NCBI GenBank assembly: GCA_001603955.1
Contig: LVAA01000014.1
Location: 83,906-147,905 of the forward strand
Direction: 5' to 3'
DNA length: 64,000 bases
DNA from: Syntrophobacterales bacterium Delta_02
GTDB taxonomy: Bacteria; Desulfobacterota; Syntrophorhabdia; Syntrophorhabdales; Syntrophorhabdaceae
Below the pieces are notes generated by a model, which worked only from the letters and a program-made list of their open reading frames with translations, made no database searches and had not been told where the DNA came from. Positions 8,467-17,807 of the stretch are shown one piece after another (position 1 is the first letter of the stretch; each line of letters starts with the position of its first letter). A program made the position numbers and the translations under genes.

Positions 8467-11400
8467 TTACCACCGAAACCTTACCCCTCCCGTAACCGCA
8501 TGTGCGAACTCTTTCGACCTCACCCGGGCGTCGTAGGCGAAGAAGAAGTTCCAGGCATCGCCGTTCGCGCCCGTGAGCCCCAGGGAGAAAACGCCGCTGT
8601 CACGGTCCCAGGTATCGGAGGAAACGGTGAAGGAACCCGAGGGAGCGCCTGCGAAGCGGGCATCGAGAACGGCATTTGTGTCTCCGAACTCGTGGACCCA
8701 TCTGGCGGAGATCTCCGGGGTCAGGAAGAATGTCTTATTGATCACGAACTCCTTTGTCAGGCGAATACCGAGGGAACCCTGAAGCGATGTGGTTCTGGTG
8801 CTATCCCCGATAAGGTTGAGGGCATCAGCCCCGCTTTCCGTGAAACCGTCCCGGCGGCTCTCGAGGGCGAGGAAAGAGACGTAGGGGGTGATGCTCACGC
8901 CCTTGAAAGGAAGGAGGTATCCGCTCTCCGCGTATCCCGATATATCGCTGCCGTCATAGGAACCCTTTGCCGTCCTGTTGATGGTCCCAAAGCTAAGAGA
9001 GCGCGTCATGTTGTATTTGTTCATGCTGTAGCCCAAGGCGGTATTCACGTACCATCTCTTATCCGCGGAGGTAAAGGAGCCGTACAGGGATCCCTGGTAA
9101 CTGTCCTCGTTGCCGGAATCCTGAAGGTCCTTCATGTCAACGTTAGTCCTCGAGTATCCGAAGGCGGCACCGGCGCGGATGGTCGGACCCACGCGGTACT
9201 CGATGCCGGCGACAGTACCTCCTATGGTGAAATCATACCCCGATGCTATGTCATCCCCGTCCCTGTTCCCTGACGCTCCGTATCCCCTGATCCAGAGGGA
9301 AAAGGGACCGGTTTTTCTTCCTTCCGTCTTTACGGATGGAACCGAGACCGCGTCGGAGGTGACGGCGGTGTTTGCCGCGAACATGGCAGGGAGGCAGGCT
9401 CCCGTTATGGAGGTGCCGGATGGGGAGGAGGGGGTGCTTCTGAAGAGGTTTCGGTAGAAACTCGCCACCCTGTAAACGTTGATGGCGGGGAACACCGTGT
9501 GGCTCGCCCCTCCCATCTGGTCGTAGGCAAGGCGTATGGCGGGAGCGCTCAGGGTGCTTATGGCGCCGTAGACGTTGAGCATGTCGCCCGATGCCGTGCT
9601 GTAGGTTTCGTCGAGGGATGTGGCCACAGCCTGCTGGTTCTCCGTGAGGGCCGCTCCCGCAAAGTTGGATGTAAGAGTGATATAGGCGTTGTTCGCGTCG
9701 TAGGAAAGGGCCGCGGTAATGTAGTCGGAGTCCGTCGTGGCCGAGAACAGATCGTAGGCGCCGGTAAGTCCCGAGTCGGTTTCAACGATGGAGTGTGTGC
9801 CACCGCTGGCGCCGATCACCGTATCGAGGGCAACGGTGCCGCCTTTGATCGTGGCCGTTTCCGCGCTTATCTTGCCCAGGCTCCCGTCCGCGCCCGCACC
9901 CACCGTGTAGGTAGCCCCCGCCTCATGGGTGAATGCTCCGTTTGCCCTTATCACGCCCCCGAGAACGGATATGTGATTTTCGCTCGAGAGGCCGCCCCCG
10001 AGAGTGAAGGTGCCTGTGCCCGATTTCTCTATGGTCTCGAAGTTGAGAAGGGTGCCGTTCGTGATGGTTCCCGAACCCGTCAGGTTGACCGTGTCGGTCC
10101 CGGCCCCTCCATCCACGTTGCCTGTTATGGAAGACCCGCTGAGCAGATTGGCGGTATCGTCCCCAACGCTCATGTCGACCGCCGTGCCGCCAGTGCCTGT
10201 GATCGTGCCACTGTTGGTGAGGGTGTCGTTGATGCTTTCACTGCCACTGCTGTTGTACATGTTAAAAGCGACACCGGTCACGCCTTCAATAGCGCCATGA
10301 TTGATCAGCGTGCCGCTGTTGCCAAATATGATCCCCCACCCGCCAGTCCCCGTGATGGTCCCACCGGCGGTGTTTGTTACCTTGCCGTCCACGCCGAAAT
10401 GGATACCTCCGGTTCCCTTGATCTCGCCGCTATTCTCGACTTCGCCATAACCGGCAAAGAGGATAGCCGATGAATCGGCTCCGGAATCTGTCAAATAGAT
10501 CTTCGATCCGGTATGGTTTGTGACGTTCCCTTTTGTCAGGTAGACGCCGCTCGTCGTATCTCCCGTGATGGAGCCGTAGTTGTCCACTGTGGCGTAGCCG
10601 CCGGAGATAATGCCATTCACATACCCGCTGATAGTACCGGTGTTCGTGACGGTATTGGTCTCGCCCCAGGCAGCAATTCCGTTAGATCCGTTTCCGGCTA
10701 TAGTCCCGGAGTTGGTGACGGTCCCACCACCACCCGTGTAAACGCCGGTGCCATTGCTCGTGATCGTTCCGGCGTTTTCCACTGTAAGCTCGTGATCGGA
10801 TATAACACCGTATGTCCCGCCGGAGATGGTGCCGCCTTCCTTGTTGACGACCTTGTTCTCCACGCCTGATGTCTTGAAATAAATGCCTTTGCCTTCGTTA
10901 CTTGTGATCTGTCCGGTGTTTTCAACGGTGCCGCTACCCTTTATGTATATGGCGGTCTTTTCTGCTCCGCTGACGGTAGCCTGAATAGTGCCGGTGTTGA
11001 TCACGACCGTGCTCGCTGTTTCGTCATTCTGGTGGATAACATCGCCGGCGGTGCTTTCGATGGACCCAATGTTGGTGATGGTGATCGTGCCTGTCGCATC
11101 GATGGCGTTGTTTGTGCTGGTGATCTTGCCTGTTTCGTTGTTGGTGACGGAGCCGCCCCCTATCTTGATGCCGGTGCCGGAACTTGTGATGTCGCCGCTG
11201 TTCGTGACGGTGCCTTGCAGAACGGTGCCGGTGCCATCGCCCAGAGTGTTGAACAGAATAACGCTGTTGCCCGAGCCGCTCTTACTGTTTGTTACGCTGC
11301 CCCCTGATTCAACATTGACATTCCATCCTTCACTGCCTGCCCAAACGGCGTGGGTTCCTGAGGTTGCGACCGACCCCGTTGAGGTGACGGTGGCGTTCGT

Positions 11401-11586
11401 TGTGTTTTCGCCTGTTTGTGTTTCGCTGTTGAGGTCGACGCCCAATGTGCGGATGTTGTCTACGACTACCCCGGCCCATACCGGTCTCGTGGTACCCGGC
11501 GACAAAAGGAGCGCAGAGATGATCACGCAGAGAAGACCGAAAAATGAGACACCGTCTTTGGGTGAATGATCCTTCTTTTTGTCCAT
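8467..11586 (-). CDS. Autotransporter with beta-helical repeat passenger and C-terminal beta-barrel
   Basis: 1039 residues from ATG 11586, which has AAGGGG 7 bases upstream; an ATG two codons earlier is nearly as good. The frame stays open to 11910 but that part does not resemble protein. A signal peptide ends near VWA-GVV (residue 38). Residues 50-500 are a passenger made of G-x-ITNSGTI-like repeats, the pattern of right-handed beta-helices. A linker follows, and the last 260 or so residues form an autotransporter barrel ending in VRFRW. No protease or lipase motif is visible, so adhesion or surface display is likelier than catalysis. Confidence 0.88.
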   Translation of the reverse strand: MDKKKDHSPKDGVSFFGLLCVIISALLLSPGTTRPVWAGVVVDNIRTLGVDLNSETQTGENTTNATVTSTGSVATSGTHAVWAGSEGWNVNVESGGSVTNSKSGSGNSVILFNTLGDGTGTVLQGTVTNSGDITSSGTGIKIGGGSVTNNETGKITSTNNAIDATGTITITNIGSIESTAGDVIHQNDETASTVVINTGTIQATVSGAEKTAIYIKGSGTVENTGQITSNEGKGIYFKTSGVENKVVNKEGGTISGGTYGVISDHELTVENAGTITSNGTGVYTGGGGTVTNSGTIAGNGSNGIAAWGETNTVTNTGTISGYVNGIISGGYATVDNYGSITGDTTSGVYLTKGNVTNHTGSKIYLTDSGADSSAILFAGYGEVENSGEIKGTGGIHFGVDGKVTNTAGGTITGTGGWGIIFGNSGTLINHGAIEGVTGVAFNMYNSSGSESINDTLTNSGTITGTGGTAVDMSVGDDTANLLSGSSITGNVDGGAGTDTVNLTGSGTITNGTLLNFETIEKSGTGTFTLGGGLSSENHISVLGGVIRANGAFTHEAGATYTVGAGADGSLGKISAETATIKGGTVALDTVIGASGGTHSIVETDSGLTGAYDLFSATTDSDYITAALSYDANNAYITLTSNFAGAALTENQQAVATSLDETYSTASGDMLNVYGAISTLSAPAIRLAYDQMGGASHTVFPAINVYRVASFYRNLFRSTPSSPSGTSITGACLPAMFAANTAVTSDAVSVPSVKTEGRKTGPFSLWIRGYGASGNRDGDDIASGYDFTIGGTVAGIEYRVGPTIRAGAAFGYSRTNVDMKDLQDSGNEDSYQGSLYGSFTSADKRWYVNTALGYSMNKYNMTRSLSFGTINRTAKGSYDGSDISGYAESGYLLPFKGVSITPYVSFLALESRRDGFTESGADALNLIGDSTRTTSLQGSLGIRLTKEFVINKTFFLTPEISARWVHEFGDTNAVLDARFAGAPSGSFTVSSDTWDRDSGVFSLGLTGANGDAWNFFFAYDARVRSKEFAHAVTGGVRFRW

Positions 11587-12089
11587 GTTCATACCCCTTC
11601 GAATCGGAAATGGTCTTCCGGACTTCAAGAAAGAAGAGTTTTCACCTCTCAGGCGCTTTGCCACAGGAAAAGCGAATCCCCTTTTTCCCATTTGCCACAC
11701 ACGCGTTTGCCGAAAGAAGCGTGCCCGTTCTGAATTGGTAGATACTAAGGCAGCAGCCGTTACGGCAGCAAAGATATGTGCCGGAACGGCCTGGCTACGG
11801 GATAAAGATGTCGCAGACCAGTAAGCATCCCGCCGGTCGATAGACAGGGGCAAGAAACCCTGGAGAAGTGTAACAGACGGGCATTGGAACCGCCGGCCAC
11901 TCACGGGCATACCCCTGGGGAGAAAAGCGCGGGCGAGTGCTCACTCAGGGAGGGAGCCGGCAGCTGTTGTTTAGTGTTTCAAAGCTCCACAGTTCTATGG
12001 TTTAACTAAATGTACGGTCCCGGGTCTCCATGGTCGGAGTTTCTTCCCGTGGGATGGAGAGAAAGGGACGACAACCGGAGGAAGACATC
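11587..12089. other. Divergent intergenic region, about 500 bp
   Basis: Separates the reverse-strand autotransporter from the forward HAD gene and should hold both promoters. Frames here do not read as protein. On the reverse strand, 11640-11720 has two GGCAAA motifs and a possible hairpin (GCTTTTCC region), faintly like a riboswitch but not matching one. A T/A-richer patch near 11970-12010 may hold the HAD promoter. Confidence 0.4.
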
Positions 12090-12758
12090 GTGAGGTTTAA
12101 AGGAGTCATTTTCGATCTCGACGGAACGCTGGTCAATTCACTGGAGGACATAGCGGACTCCATGAACAATGTCCTGAGGGAATATGGTTTTCCGACGCAT
12201 GGCCTCACGGAATACAAGGCCTTCGTCGGCCGGGGGATGAGAAACCTTGTCGTGCGCTCTCTGCCCGAGGACGCGAGAGACGAAGCCCGTATTGCCCTGT
12301 GCCGCGACTCGTTGCTGAAAGAATACGGTGCAAATTACGTGAGGAAGACCCGGCCCTATGAGGGCATCATCGATCTGATTGACGAGCTCGACAGGCGAAA
12401 GATAGAAAGGGCTGTGTTTTCCAATAAGATCGATCATTTGACAAAGAAGATGGTGGAGACGCTCTTCTCCGGCAGGCCATTTCCGGTCGTCGTCGGGGCC
12501 GGGGCCGGAATGCCGGAAAAACCCGACCCCGCAGGCGTTCTGTCCGTCGCCCGGCAGCTGGGGATCGAACCCGGACACCTGATATACTTGGGAGACTCCG
12601 ACGTTGATATGGAGACCGCGCGCAACGCGGGAATGTACCCGGCGGGGGCTCTCTGGGGTTTTCGAACAAGAGAGGAATTGGTTGCTCACGGGGCGGGGTC
12701 TCTGCTCGAGCATCCCCTTGACCTTCTGAAGATCATAGACGGGGAGAGCCGGACATGA
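12090..12758 (+). CDS. HAD-superfamily phosphatase, phosphoglycolate phosphatase-like
   Basis: 222 residues from GTG 12090, which has GGAGGAAG 5 bases upstream; an ATG at 12030 in the same frame lacks a ribosome site. Motif I is FDLDGTLVNS (nucleophile and acid/base Asp), motif II FSNK, the motif III Lys lies in PEKPDP, and motif IV is GDSDVDMETA. A helical cap separates motifs I and II, as in Gph/PGP enzymes. It likely removes phosphate from a small sugar acid such as 2-phosphoglycolate, but HAD substrates are not predictable from motifs. Stands alone before the two-component genes. Confidence 0.85.
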   Translation: MRFKGVIFDLDGTLVNSLEDIADSMNNVLREYGFPTHGLTEYKAFVGRGMRNLVVRSLPEDARDEARIALCRDSLLKEYGANYVRKTRPYEGIIDLIDELDRRKIERAVFSNKIDHLTKKMVETLFSGRPFPVVVGAGAGMPEKPDPAGVLSVARQLGIEPGHLIYLGDSDVDMETARNAGMYPAGALWGFRTREELVAHGAGSLLEHPLDLLKIIDGESRT

Positions 12759-12850
12759 TCCGCCCGCCAATTGACGAATATCCCCGTCTGTGCAAGGATA
12801 GTGAAGGGCCCCGTGTTCGGTGATCGATTGCGGGTCTGTAGGAAAGCGCC

Positions 12851-13528
12851 GTGAGAGTATTGCTCGTTGAAGATGATGAAAAGATCGCGTCGTTCATCAT
12901 AAAAGGGATGAAAGCGGCAGGATGCGCTGTCGATCACGTCGTCGACGGCAGGGAGGGCCTCACACTGGCTACGACGGAACCCTACGACGCGGCCATCGTC
13001 GATATCATGCTTCCCGGCCTCGACGGGTTGTCCGTCGTCGGGCAGATGCGAAAGGCCAAGGTGGCGACACCCGTTATCATCCTCAGCGCCCGGGGTTCCG
13101 TGGAAGACCGCGTGAAGGGGTTACAGACCGGTGCCGACGATTATCTCACGAAGCCTTTTGCTTTCACCGAGCTCCTTGCGAGGGTTCAGGCGCTGGTGCG
13201 CCGCGCGAGCGGCATCACCGAGCCAACGCGGCTTGCCGTGGGAGACCTCTCGGTGAATCTCATCAGCAGGGAGGTGAAGAGGGCGGACAGGAACATCGAT
13301 CTCCAGCCCATGGAATTCTCGCTCCTTGAATACCTCATGCGCAACGCAGGCAGGGTCGTCTCCAAGACGATGATCATGGAGCACGTCTGGAATTATGACT
13401 TCGATCCCCAGACGAACGTGGTGGAGGCAAGGATATGCAGGCTTCGGGACAAGATCGACAGGGATTTTCCCGGCAAGCTTATCCACACGGTGCGAGGGGT
13501 TGGCTATGTCCTCAGGGAAAACCCGTAG
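12851..13528 (+). CDS. OmpR-family response regulator, CusR/CopR-like
   Basis: 225 residues, GTG start. Receiver with acidic pair EDD near residues 7-9, phospho-acceptor Asp51 (VDIMLPG) and Lys in LTKPF. The C-terminal winged helix holds LLEYLMRNAGRVVSKTMIMEHVW and a DPQTNVVEARICRLRDKID recognition region like that of heavy-metal regulators. It overlaps the sensor gene by 23 bases. A matching inverted repeat lies before the htrA gene at 14997, suggesting a target. Metal specificity is inferred from family likeness only. Confidence 0.88.
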   Translation: MRVLLVEDDEKIASFIIKGMKAAGCAVDHVVDGREGLTLATTEPYDAAIVDIMLPGLDGLSVVGQMRKAKVATPVIILSARGSVEDRVKGLQTGADDYLTKPFAFTELLARVQALVRRASGITEPTRLAVGDLSVNLISREVKRADRNIDLQPMEFSLLEYLMRNAGRVVSKTMIMEHVWNYDFDPQTNVVEARICRLRDKIDRDFPGKLIHTVRGVGYVLRENP

Positions 13529-14927
13529 ATCCCGCAATACACTGGCCCTGAGGCTGACCCTCTGGTACGCGGGGATATTCACCGTCTCCTCCTTTGTCGC
13601 CTTTTTTCTCTTCTACATGCTTGTCACGTCCGTTGTCCGCGACCGGACGGACCAGGATCTCATGAACCAGGCCCGTCGCTACATCGTCCTTGCGTCGACG
13701 GAGGGGCTCGAAGAGGCCAAGAGGGTTGCCGTCGTGGAGACGCATGCGGCCGGCGTGCGAAAGGTCTTCTTTCGCATGCTCTATGCCGACGGCGTGGCAT
13801 TCTCTTCATCGAACATGTCTTATTGGAAGGACATCGGCATTCACGTGAACGCGATCCGCCAACTGGTGGAGGGGACCGACCATGTCTTTGAGACGATGAA
13901 CCTTTCGGAACGCCGGGACGAGGTCCGTATCCTGTACGTGATGCTTGGCCCCAACATCATCCTGCAGATCGGCGAGGCCGTAGAGGGATCGTCGAGATTC
14001 CTGGAGGCGTTCAGACGGATCTTTATCGTGACGATGGGATTTCTCATCGTCCTTGCCGCCGGTATCGGATGGTTCATGGCGAAGAGGGCGGTGTCAGGGG
14101 TGGAGGCCGTGACGCGCACGGCACGGGAGATATCCGCGGGCACGCTTGGTCGGAGGGTGCCCGTCAACATGCGGGGCGACGAGATCGACCAGCTGGCCAT
14201 CACCTTCAACGAAATGCTCGACCGCATCGAGGCGTTGATCAGAGAGATGAAGGAGATGAGCGACAATATCGCCCACGACCTGAAGAGCCCCATTACGCGT
14301 ATACGGGGAGCGGCGGAGGTGACGCTGAGCACCTCGGGGTCCCCCGAAGACTTCGAGAACATGGCGGCGAGCACCATCGAGGAATGTGACCGCCTCCTGG
14401 ATACCATCAACACCATGCTGATGATATCAAGGACGGAGTCCGGGGTGGACCGCCCCCCGCAGGAGAAGATGAAAGCGGCCGAACTCGTGCGCGAGGCATG
14501 CGATCTCTATGAGCCTGCCGCCTCCGACAAAGGTATCGTTCTGACCTGCGAGATCGAGGAGGCGGTCGACGTCGCAGGGGACAAGAGGATGATCCGGCGA
14601 ATGGTCGCGAACCTCATCGACAACGCCATCAAGTACACCTCTTCCGGCGGGAGAGTCGACGTCCGCCTTTGGCGGGAGGGCTCGAACGACATCCTGCTCA
14701 CCGTTAGTGACAGCGGCACAGGCATATCCCCGGAAGACCTTCCCCGCATTTTCGACAGGTTCTACCGCGGGGACAGGAGCCGCTCGGAAGCGGGCCTGGG
14801 CTTGGGCCTCAGTCTCGCGCGAGCCATCGCCCGCGCTCACGGCGGAGACATTACCTTGACAAGCATCCCCGACAGAGGTACCACCTTCACTGTAACTCTC
14901 CCCGGCATGCCGATCGAGACCGCTTGA
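13506..14927 (+). CDS. Sensor histidine kinase, CusS/heavy-metal-sensor-like
   Basis: 473 residues from ATG 13506 (MSSGKTRRSR), inside the end of the regulator gene; the frame extends upstream but only as overlap. Membrane helix at about 15-38, a periplasmic sensor of about 130 residues, a second helix near 175-195, then HAMP. The HisKA box reads NIAHDLKSPITRIRG (His near 257), followed by N-box NLIDNAIKYTS, DSGTGISPED and GLGLGLSLARAIARAHGG. With the preceding regulator it forms a classic two-component pair; the HtrA protease follows. Confidence 0.88.
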   Translation: MSSGKTRRSRNTLALRLTLWYAGIFTVSSFVAFFLFYMLVTSVVRDRTDQDLMNQARRYIVLASTEGLEEAKRVAVVETHAAGVRKVFFRMLYADGVAFSSSNMSYWKDIGIHVNAIRQLVEGTDHVFETMNLSERRDEVRILYVMLGPNIILQIGEAVEGSSRFLEAFRRIFIVTMGFLIVLAAGIGWFMAKRAVSGVEAVTRTAREISAGTLGRRVPVNMRGDEIDQLAITFNEMLDRIEALIREMKEMSDNIAHDLKSPITRIRGAAEVTLSTSGSPEDFENMAASTIEECDRLLDTINTMLMISRTESGVDRPPQEKMKAAELVREACDLYEPAASDKGIVLTCEIEEAVDVAGDKRMIRRMVANLIDNAIKYTSSGGRVDVRLWREGSNDILLTVSDSGTGISPEDLPRIFDRFYRGDRSRSEAGLGLGLSLARAIARAHGGDITLTSIPDRGTTFTVTLPGMPIETA

Positions 14928-14968
14928 GCGGTTCGAACCGTTTGAGGGCCAAAGAGACCTGTCCTTCC

Positions 14969-14989
14969 CAGCACCCAGCACCCAGCACC
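14969..14989. repeat. Heptad tandem repeat (3 perfect CAGCACC units)
   Basis: Three identical CAGCACC units in the gap between the kinase gene and htrA, just before the regulator-like inverted repeat. Confidence 0.65.
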
Positions 14990-14996
14990 CCTCTTC

Positions 14997-15027
14997 ATTA
15001 CCAATTTGTAATCTTACCGTCATGTCC
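14997..15027 (+). promoter_or_regulatory. CopR/CusR-type operator candidate upstream of htrA
   Basis: A perfect inverted repeat ATTAC-N6-GTAAT (14997-15012) is followed by CTTACCGTCATG. This layout resembles boxes bound by heavy-metal OmpR-family regulators. A possible -10 (TACACT, 15045-15050) lies suitably downstream, about 50 bases before the htrA start. The regulator encoded two genes upstream is the obvious candidate to bind it. Confidence 0.5.
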
Positions 15028-15099
15028 TGATGAACTTCGCGATGTACACTGCAGTATCGGCAAGGCAGTGCCTGGTCAATACACATGAAGGAGATCTGC

Positions 15100-16590
15100 A
15101 TGGAACGAAGAAGGGTAATCAGGGCTGTTGTTATTATACTGGCGACCATCGCTCTCACAGTGGGGTTTGGCTACGGGGTCTCTAAGGCCGTGAAGGGCAC
15201 GGACGCGGCGCAGGCGCCCACGAAGAGCTCCGTGGTGCCCATCATGGTCCCCGGCAATTTCACGGAATTGGCGGAGAAGGCTCGTCCGAGTGTGGTCAAC
15301 ATTCAGACGGTCAAGACGCTCAAGGGGGACGGACGCGTCTTTCGCCACTTTTTCGGCAACCCCTTCGGCAAGGAGAACCCTTTCGGCGGGCAGGACCCTT
15401 TCGAGGAGTTCTTCGGCCGCCGGGGAGGGAACGGTTCACCCGAGGATTTCCGGCAGAAGAGCCTTGGCTCGGGATTCATTGTCGACAGGGACGGTTATAT
15501 CGTGACCAATAACCACGTTGTGGACGGTGCCAGCGAGATCAAGGTGAAGCTGGCGGATGGGAGAGAGTTCGACGCGAGCATCGTCGGCAGGGATCCCAAG
15601 ACAGATCTTGCCCTCATCAGGATCAAGGGTGCTTCGAACCTCACACCCATAACGATGGGCAATTCGGACGATCTCAAGGTCGGCAGCTGGGTTGTTGCAA
15701 TAGGCAGCCCCTTCGGTCTCGAACAGACGGTGACGGCAGGGATCGTCAGCGCCAAGGGCAGGATCATCGGCTCGGGGCCTTATGACAACTTCATTCAGAC
15801 GGATGCCTCCATAAATCCGGGAAACAGCGGTGGCCCTCTCATCAATATGAAAGGGGAGGTGATCGGGATCAACACGGCGATCGTCGCCTCTGGACAGGGG
15901 ATAGGCTTCGCGATCCCCGTCGATACGGCCAGGAATGTGATTGCACAGTTGAAAGGCAATGGGAGGGTAACCCGCGGTTGGCTCGGGGTGAGCATACAGG
16001 AGATCACCCCGGCGCTCGCCTCCTCTTTCGGGCTGAAAGACAGGAATGGGGCCCTTGTCGCCGATGTGGTCAAGGATGGGCCTGCCGATAAAGCAGGAAT
16101 AGCCCAGGGGGACGTGATTGTGGAATTTGACGGCAAAAATGTGGCGACCTCCAACGATCTCCCGCGGATAGTCGCAGCCACGCCGGTGGGTAAGGATGTG
16201 CCGGTAAAACTGCTCCGCGGCGGGAAGACGCTCAACAAGACCGTCAAGATAGCGCGGATGGAAGATGCAGTGGCAGAGGTGTCCGGTAAAGAATCGAACG
16301 AGAACAAGGTGGGGATAACCGTCCAGGCGATCACGCCCGAGGTGGCAAGGGCCCTTCAGCTGAAGACCCGGCAAGGCGTGGTCGTTGCATCCGTTGAACC
16401 GGGGAGTCCCGCGGGAGAAGCGGGTATCATGAGGGGGGACGTCATCCGTGAAGTCAACAGGGTTGCCGTAAAGGACGTGGAAAGCTTCGTCAGGAAGATG
16501 GAGCAGGAAAACGGTAAGAAAAGCGTTCTCTTTCTCATCCACAGAAAGGGGAGCAATATCTACGTTGTTGTGAAACTCGCCAGGGGCTAA
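15100..16590 (+). CDS. Periplasmic serine protease HtrA/DegP family with two PDZ domains
   Basis: 496 residues from ATG 15100, chosen over ATG 15085 because AAGGAG lies 6 bases upstream. N-terminal membrane anchor or signal (VIRAVVIILATIALTVGFGYG). The protease domain has the triad His139 (TNNHVV), Asp169 (KTDLALI) and Ser243 (GNSGGP), with a flexible GNPFGKENPFGGQDPFEEFF loop as in DegP/DegQ. PDZ1 starts near 280 (RGWLGVSIQEI) and PDZ2 near 400. It degrades or refolds misfolded envelope proteins. Its position behind a two-component pair, with an operator-like box in front, suggests control by envelope or metal stress. Confidence 0.93.
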   Translation: MERRRVIRAVVIILATIALTVGFGYGVSKAVKGTDAAQAPTKSSVVPIMVPGNFTELAEKARPSVVNIQTVKTLKGDGRVFRHFFGNPFGKENPFGGQDPFEEFFGRRGGNGSPEDFRQKSLGSGFIVDRDGYIVTNNHVVDGASEIKVKLADGREFDASIVGRDPKTDLALIRIKGASNLTPITMGNSDDLKVGSWVVAIGSPFGLEQTVTAGIVSAKGRIIGSGPYDNFIQTDASINPGNSGGPLINMKGEVIGINTAIVASGQGIGFAIPVDTARNVIAQLKGNGRVTRGWLGVSIQEITPALASSFGLKDRNGALVADVVKDGPADKAGIAQGDVIVEFDGKNVATSNDLPRIVAATPVGKDVPVKLLRGGKTLNKTVKIARMEDAVAEVSGKESNENKVGITVQAITPEVARALQLKTRQGVVVASVEPGSPAGEAGIMRGDVIREVNRVAVKDVESFVRKMEQENGKKSVLFLIHRKGSNIYVVVKLARG

Positions 16591-16602
16591 AGATGCCCCT
16601 TT
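16582..16602 (+). terminator. Short terminator-like hairpin at the htrA stop
   Basis: AGGGGC and GCCCCT pair around a 7-base loop that contains part of the TAA stop codon, followed by only three Ts. Weak as an intrinsic terminator because the T tract is short. Confidence 0.35.
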
Positions 16603-16607
16603 CCCCC

Positions 16608-16654
16608 GATGCCGGGTTGCCGTGATCCTTCGGGGGTCCAGGCAGCCCGGCATC
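16608..16654. terminator. Long hairpin between convergent genes
   Basis: GATGCCGGGTTGCC (16608-16621) pairs with GGCAGCCCGGCATC (16641-16654) over 14 bp with one wobble pair. It sits between forward htrA and the reverse gene at 16674, so it could stop both transcripts. Neither side has a good T tract. Confidence 0.45.
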
Positions 16655-16673
16655 ACCATTTCCGAAGCGCCCG

Positions 16674-17159
16674 TCAGTTGCACAATTCATTGACACAGCA
16701 GTAGACCTCGACGATGAGAACGATCGCATTACCGTCTTCCATGAGATCGTTGTCGGCGGTCTTGACCTGGCCTCTGACCGTCCACTTCCCGTTTCCGTTA
16801 TCGGTGGCGAAGGCGCTCACGCCGGCGACGGGAACGATCGTTGTCGATGACCCTCCCAGCATGCGTACGGGAGTGACGAATATCCTCGCTGTCATCCCGG
16901 TGTCGCATGAGGGTTTGTCCAGGACGGTGCCGCTGTGATGCACGCTCTTGTATTTCAGCACCGCGCCGCTTTCCGGCGCGGGCGGTATGATATAGACGGC
17001 TTCGGCTAACACCTTCTGCCCCATTGCCGCAAAGCCGAAGAGGCACAATAAAAAGAGGATTTTCGCCAGAAGCTTCCGCCGTCCTTCAGCGGGTGGCACC
17101 GCGCTTGTGAGCTTCCGTCGGTTAGCCTGCCGCCGTGATGGAATGGGGGGATCTGTCAT
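16674..17159 (-). CDS. Exported protein of unknown function
   Basis: 161 residues from ATG 17159, preceded by GAGAGGAG at 6 bases. A long basic N-region leads to a hydrophobic signal (LAKILFLLCLFGFAAMGQKVLA), then a mature domain of about 105 residues. Four Cys in the mature part, including VEVYCCVNELCN at the C-terminus, suggest disulphides in the periplasm. No family recognised. It lies 20 bases downstream of the lytic transglycosylase gene and probably belongs to the same accessory operon. Confidence 0.65.
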   Translation of the reverse strand: MTDPPIPSRRQANRRKLTSAVPPAEGRRKLLAKILFLLCLFGFAAMGQKVLAEAVYIIPPAPESGAVLKYKSVHHSGTVLDKPSCDTGMTARIFVTPVRMLGGSSTTIVPVAGVSAFATDNGNGKWTVRGQVKTADNDLMEDGNAIVLIVEVYCCVNELCN

Positions 17160-17179
17160 GGCTTCTCCTCTCCGACCGG

Positions 17180-17806
17180 TCATTCAAGGGGGTCCGACAA
17201 CACACTGGCCTTGAAGGCGGTAGCACTCTCGATGACCCTGTCGGCATACCGGTCGTCCCGTGCCCCGAGATACCTGTACAGGGCGCGGCGCAGGTCGTTG
17301 TTCGACCGGCGCATGTACAGACGGAGGATCCCCGTCCCCACGGCAAGGTTCCTGCGGAGGTCGTGTGCTTCCATGGGCGAGGAGAAATACCGTTTCCACG
17401 TCGGCCAGTGGACCTGCATGAGCCCTCGGGCGTTCCTGTTGCTTATTGCCGCGGGGTCGAAGCCGCTCTCAACGCACACGATGCCCATGAGGACGGAGAG
17501 GAAATTGAGCCGGTGCCGCTCTGAAGTGAACCGATATCTCTCCCAGTAGACGTGGTCAACGAGCGCCTTCGCCACGGTGAGGGACGTCTTTCTATTCTGT
17601 TTTCTGTTCATCGTCCGGATATGCCGCAGGACATGGCGGAAATCCCGGTATTTGTCAGGGTTGTTGTTCTTCATCGCCTCGATCTCCGCAGGCAGGTCTG
17701 TCGCTCCCCCGGTGTCGCCGACTGCTCCGCTATGGCACTTCGCGGGGGAACACATGCAGATCCCGATAACGCAGAGCAATGTGACAATGGTCTTACCCGC
17801 CAGCAA
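17180..17806 (-). CDS. Lytic transglycosylase (SLT domain), conjugation-associated type
   Basis: 208 residues from a TTG at 17806, chosen because GGGAGG lies 5 bases upstream and it directly follows the previous gene; the frame is open further but overlaps that gene. Signal-like segment (TIVTLLCVIGICMCS), then an SLT fold with catalytic Glu in CVESGFDP, the NARGLMQVHW motif and the YLGARDDRYADRVI end. Such enzymes open peptidoglycan for secretion systems or pili (VirB1, R64 PilT). None is present in the T4SS/pilus locus at 34.8-62 kb, so this one may serve it. Confidence 0.78.
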   Translation of the reverse strand: MLAGKTIVTLLCVIGICMCSPAKCHSGAVGDTGGATDLPAEIEAMKNNNPDKYRDFRHVLRHIRTMNRKQNRKTSLTVAKALVDHVYWERYRFTSERHRLNFLSVLMGIVCVESGFDPAAISNRNARGLMQVHWPTWKRYFSSPMEAHDLRRNLAVGTGILRLYMRRSNNDLRRALYRYLGARDDRYADRVIESATAFKASVLSDPLE

Positions 17807-17807
17807 T

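Noticed and set aside
9499..10473. 324-residue frame opposite the autotransporter
   Set aside because: Shadow of the repeat-rich GC-biased coding strand, with no ribosome site or domain.
11640..11720. Possible cyclic-di-GMP (GEMM) riboswitch in the autotransporter leader
   Set aside because: GGCAAA motifs and a hairpin are present on the reverse strand, but the conserved GNAA tetraloop receptor layout and the GACGCAAAGCC core are not.
11587..11910. N-terminal extension of the autotransporter frame
   Set aside because: It is basic, lacks protein character and has no ribosome site, while the internal ATG has one followed by a good signal peptide.
14929..14940. CGGTTCGAACCG palindrome as terminator after the kinase gene
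   Set aside because: No loop in the perfect form and only TTT after it.
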